Source: Acidobacteriota bacterium
GTDB lineage: Bacteria > Acidobacteriota > Terriglobia > Terriglobales > Acidobacteriaceae
Direction: 5' to 3'
Length of the DNA stretch: 7,545 nucleotides
Assembly: GCA_025353435.1 (NCBI GenBank)
Contig: JANXQR010000234.1
Coordinates: 1 to 7,545 of the forward strand
In this document: one piece after another, positions 5,540 to 7,545 of the stretch
Position numbering within the stretch: the first letter of the stretch is position 1
Layout of the letters: each line of letters begins with the position of its first letter
Made by a program: the position numbers and the translations under genes
Notes under the pieces: model-generated
What the model saw: only the letters and a program-made list of their open reading frames with translations
The model's database searches: none
What the model was told of the DNA's origin: nothing

Positions 5540-7435
5540 ATGACTATCAGGCGGAGTTATTTCAACTGCAGGCTGCGATGGGGAATCCTGATCGCGACAT
5601 TTTTAACTTTGAGCATAGTAAGTGCACAGAGCCTGGCGGCCCAACAAACTCTTGCCCGAGTGCCGGCAGAAGATTCCCGCAATATTGATATACCGAACAC
5701 AAACACGCATTTACCACTGCCGGAATTCACGAGTCTAGAGGCATGGGAGTTGCGCAAGACTTTTCTTCGAAATCAAATCCTGATTTCTGCGGGACTTTTG
5801 CCGATGCCGGACAAGGCTCCACTTCAAGCACAAATATTTGGGAAGATTGAAGAGAAGGACTACACGATCGAGAAGGTTTTGATTGAGACATTGCCTGGGT
5901 TTTATCTCGGAGGAAATCTTTACCGTCCGCGGAATGGAAGGACGAAGCATCCGGGGATTCTCAATCCGCAGGGACATTGGCCCTATGGCCGTCTCGAGAA
6001 TGAGCCTCTCTACTCTGGGCCGTCGTTCGGCATCAGCCTCGCCCGCCAGGGATATGTGGTATTTGCGTATGACATGGTTGGGTACACTGACACAATTCAA
6101 TTGCCCCATCGCTTTGGAAGCCCCGAGCAGCGGCTGTGGTCGTTCGGTCCGCTGGGCCTGCAGCTTTGGGACTCAATTCGGTCGCTTGATTTTCTTGCAT
6201 CGCTGGACGACGTTGATGGAAGCCGGCTGGGAATAGCTGGCGCATCCGGTGGAGGCACCCAGACGTTTCTGCTTGCAGCCGTGGATGATCGCATCCAGTT
6301 TGCCTCTCCAGTCAACATGGTCTCAGCGATTATGCAGGGAGGCGACCTATGCGAGAACGCGCCGGGGCTGCGAATAGAAACAAGTAACGTGGAAATTGCG
6401 GCGATGTTTGCACCCAAGCCGATGTTACTGGTTTCTGCAACGGGAGACTGGACGCACAATGTTCCGTTGGAGGAGTATCCCGCAATCAAGCGGATTTATG
6501 ATCTCTACGGCAAGGGTGACCAGGTGGATGTGGCCCAGATCGACCAGGTGCACAATTTCAATGGGCTGAGCCGTGAGGCCGTCTACCGCTTTCTGGCCAA
6601 GACTAATCCCGGGCTAAGCGAGGTAAAGGAACTAACTGAACACGACGTGTCAATTCCAATGATTCAGGAAATGAGTGTCCTGTCGAATCGGACGCTACCA
6701 GCAAATGCGCGCGATTTGGAAGGTGTCTTTCGTTTGTGGCAGGACATGGCTCATGCGCAGAACAGCCAGATTCGGGATTCCACCTTTCTCCGCGATCGGT
6801 TAAGGCGGACACTCTCTGTCGAGATTCCGCGGAAAGTGATTGCCGAGTTGGATGGCCAATCCATTGTCCTCAGTCGCCCGACGAGAAAAGACCGCGTTCC
6901 GGGCATTTGGATTCCAGGTGCCGGCAAGGTCGCAATTGTGGTGGATGCAAATGGTTCGGGTGCGGCACGCAAGTCAGAGGCGTTCAGCCGACTTAGAAAA
7001 GAGGGACGGCCCATTCTCCTTATCGACGTCTTTCAGACGGGAGCAGCAAAAGCGCCCCGAGTTGGAGACAATCCGAAGGGCGTTTCACGGAGATTGGCCA
7101 CTGATGCCGAAGAAGAAGACCGAGCGGATGCTGCTGCTGGAGATCCAAAGTTTCTCACGTTTAATGTGTCAGATGACGCTGCTCGCGTCCAGGACCTTGT
7201 CACTGCGATTGTCTACGCAAGCCAAGGCAATCGGGGCGTGGAACTGTACGGCTCAGAAGATGCGGCGCTTTGGTGTATATTCGCGGCGTCTGTCAGCAGT
7301 GTTCAAGTCTCATTGCACACAGATAGCGTTCCTAACCTCACGAAGGATTCTGACTATGTGGAACACTTCAATGTTCCTGGCATTCTACGCGCGGGAGGAT
7401 TGACGGCAGCGGAGAGACTCGTCAGTACCGAGTGA
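5540..7435 (+). CDS. Secreted alpha/beta hydrolase, acetylxylan-esterase-like, with a second degenerate-looking domain
   Basis: This 631-residue protein probably cleaves ester groups (acetyl or similar) from plant polysaccharides. A Sec signal peptide covers about 1-33: a basic n-region with RR at 4-5, hydrophobic GILIATFLTL from 15, and likely cleavage after SLA. The alpha/beta hydrolase core spans about 95-355. GASGGG (234-239) gives nucleophile S236, D303 in GDWTHN is the probable acid, and H338 in QVHNFN the probable base. NPQGHWP (142-148) is a likely oxyanion region. Residues 365-631 look like a second hydrolase-type fold (strands at 462-470 and 491-497, helix RVQDLVTAIVYA 549-560), but GSEDAALW (571-578) sits where a GxSxG elbow would be expected, so it is probably non-catalytic. 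The start is fixed by an upstream in-frame TGA. The family call is from pattern recognition; peptidase or other esterase activity is possible. Confidence 0.82.
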   Translation: MTIRRSYFNCRLRWGILIATFLTLSIVSAQSLAAQQTLARVPAEDSRNIDIPNTNTHLPLPEFTSLEAWELRKTFLRNQILISAGLLPMPDKAPLQAQIFGKIEEKDYTIEKVLIETLPGFYLGGNLYRPRNGRTKHPGILNPQGHWPYGRLENEPLYSGPSFGISLARQGYVVFAYDMVGYTDTIQLPHRFGSPEQRLWSFGPLGLQLWDSIRSLDFLASLDDVDGSRLGIAGASGGGTQTFLLAAVDDRIQFASPVNMVSAIMQGGDLCENAPGLRIETSNVEIAAMFAPKPMLLVSATGDWTHNVPLEEYPAIKRIYDLYGKGDQVDVAQIDQVHNFNGLSREAVYRFLAKTNPGLSEVKELTEHDVSIPMIQEMSVLSNRTLPANARDLEGVFRLWQDMAHAQNSQIRDSTFLRDRLRRTLSVEIPRKVIAELDGQSIVLSRPTRKDRVPGIWIPGAGKVAIVVDANGSGAARKSEAFSRLRKEGRPILLIDVFQTGAAKAPRVGDNPKGVSRRLATDAEEEDRADAAAGDPKFLTFNVSDDAARVQDLVTAIVYASQGNRGVELYGSEDAALWCIFAASVSSVQVSLHTDSVPNLTKDSDYVEHFNVPGILRAGGLTAAERLVSTE

Positions 7436-7545
7436 AAATGGCTCGACAAGTTGGCAATTTTGGATTAGTCGAAACTCGCGCTTGACTTCGGGCATTCCCA
7501 GCCCCGACCATTAGCCCGTCGACTTGTGAGTCACTTCGCACGGAG
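7436..7545. other. Downstream of the esterase gene, nothing recognised
   Basis: The last 110 bases contain no convincing coding frame, terminator hairpin or promoter on either strand. Confidence 0.4.

Noticed and set aside
6840..7403. 187-codon plus-strand frame inside the esterase gene
   Set aside because: It is a shifted frame of the esterase C-terminal half; its translation is rich in Arg, Ser and Leu and has no recognisable domain.

Overview
The window holds four protein genes in alternating orientation, with no shared operon. A Tat-exported glycoside hydrolase family 2 (GH2) enzyme is on the minus strand and runs off the left edge. A Sec-exported GH78-type alpha-L-rhamnosidase is on the plus strand. 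A classical short-chain dehydrogenase/reductase (SDR) is on the minus strand. A secreted two-part alpha/beta hydrolase resembling acetylxylan esterases is on the plus strand. No tRNA, rRNA, CRISPR array, transposase or insertion-sequence end is visible. The moderate GC content, the two-arginine Tat leader on a GH2 enzyme, the GTG and TTG starts and the family mix suggest a plant-polysaccharide-degrading soil bacterium. My best guess is Acidobacteriota, from pattern recognition only; no marker gene confirms it.

Layout: 1-1289 (minus) is the GH2 N-terminal part. 1290-1964 is a 675-base divergent intergenic region and the most regulation-rich part of the window. It contains a hairpin in the GH2 leader, three AGTGCA repeats, a near-consensus CRP/FNR-type palindrome, a strong intrinsic-terminator-like hairpin with no annotated gene feeding it, and a hairpin-rich leader before the rhamnosidase. 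1965-4487 (plus) is the rhamnosidase; its true start is a GTG 98 codons inside the longest open frame. 4488-4582 is a short convergent gap. 4583-5407 (minus) is the SDR, with a probable TTG start. 5408-5539 is a short divergent gap. 5540-7435 (plus) is the esterase-like hydrolase. 7436-7545 shows nothing I can name.

Together, the three exported enzymes fit removal of rhamnosyl, beta-linked galactosyl-type and acetyl or other ester groups from pectin or hemicellulose side chains. The cytoplasmic SDR could oxidise or reduce a released sugar or an unrelated carbonyl compound. This joint role is inference from families and proximity. No transporter, TonB receptor or dedicated regulator is in the window. 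The CRP-like palindrome between the two divergent glycosidase genes is the clearest hint that they could be controlled together.
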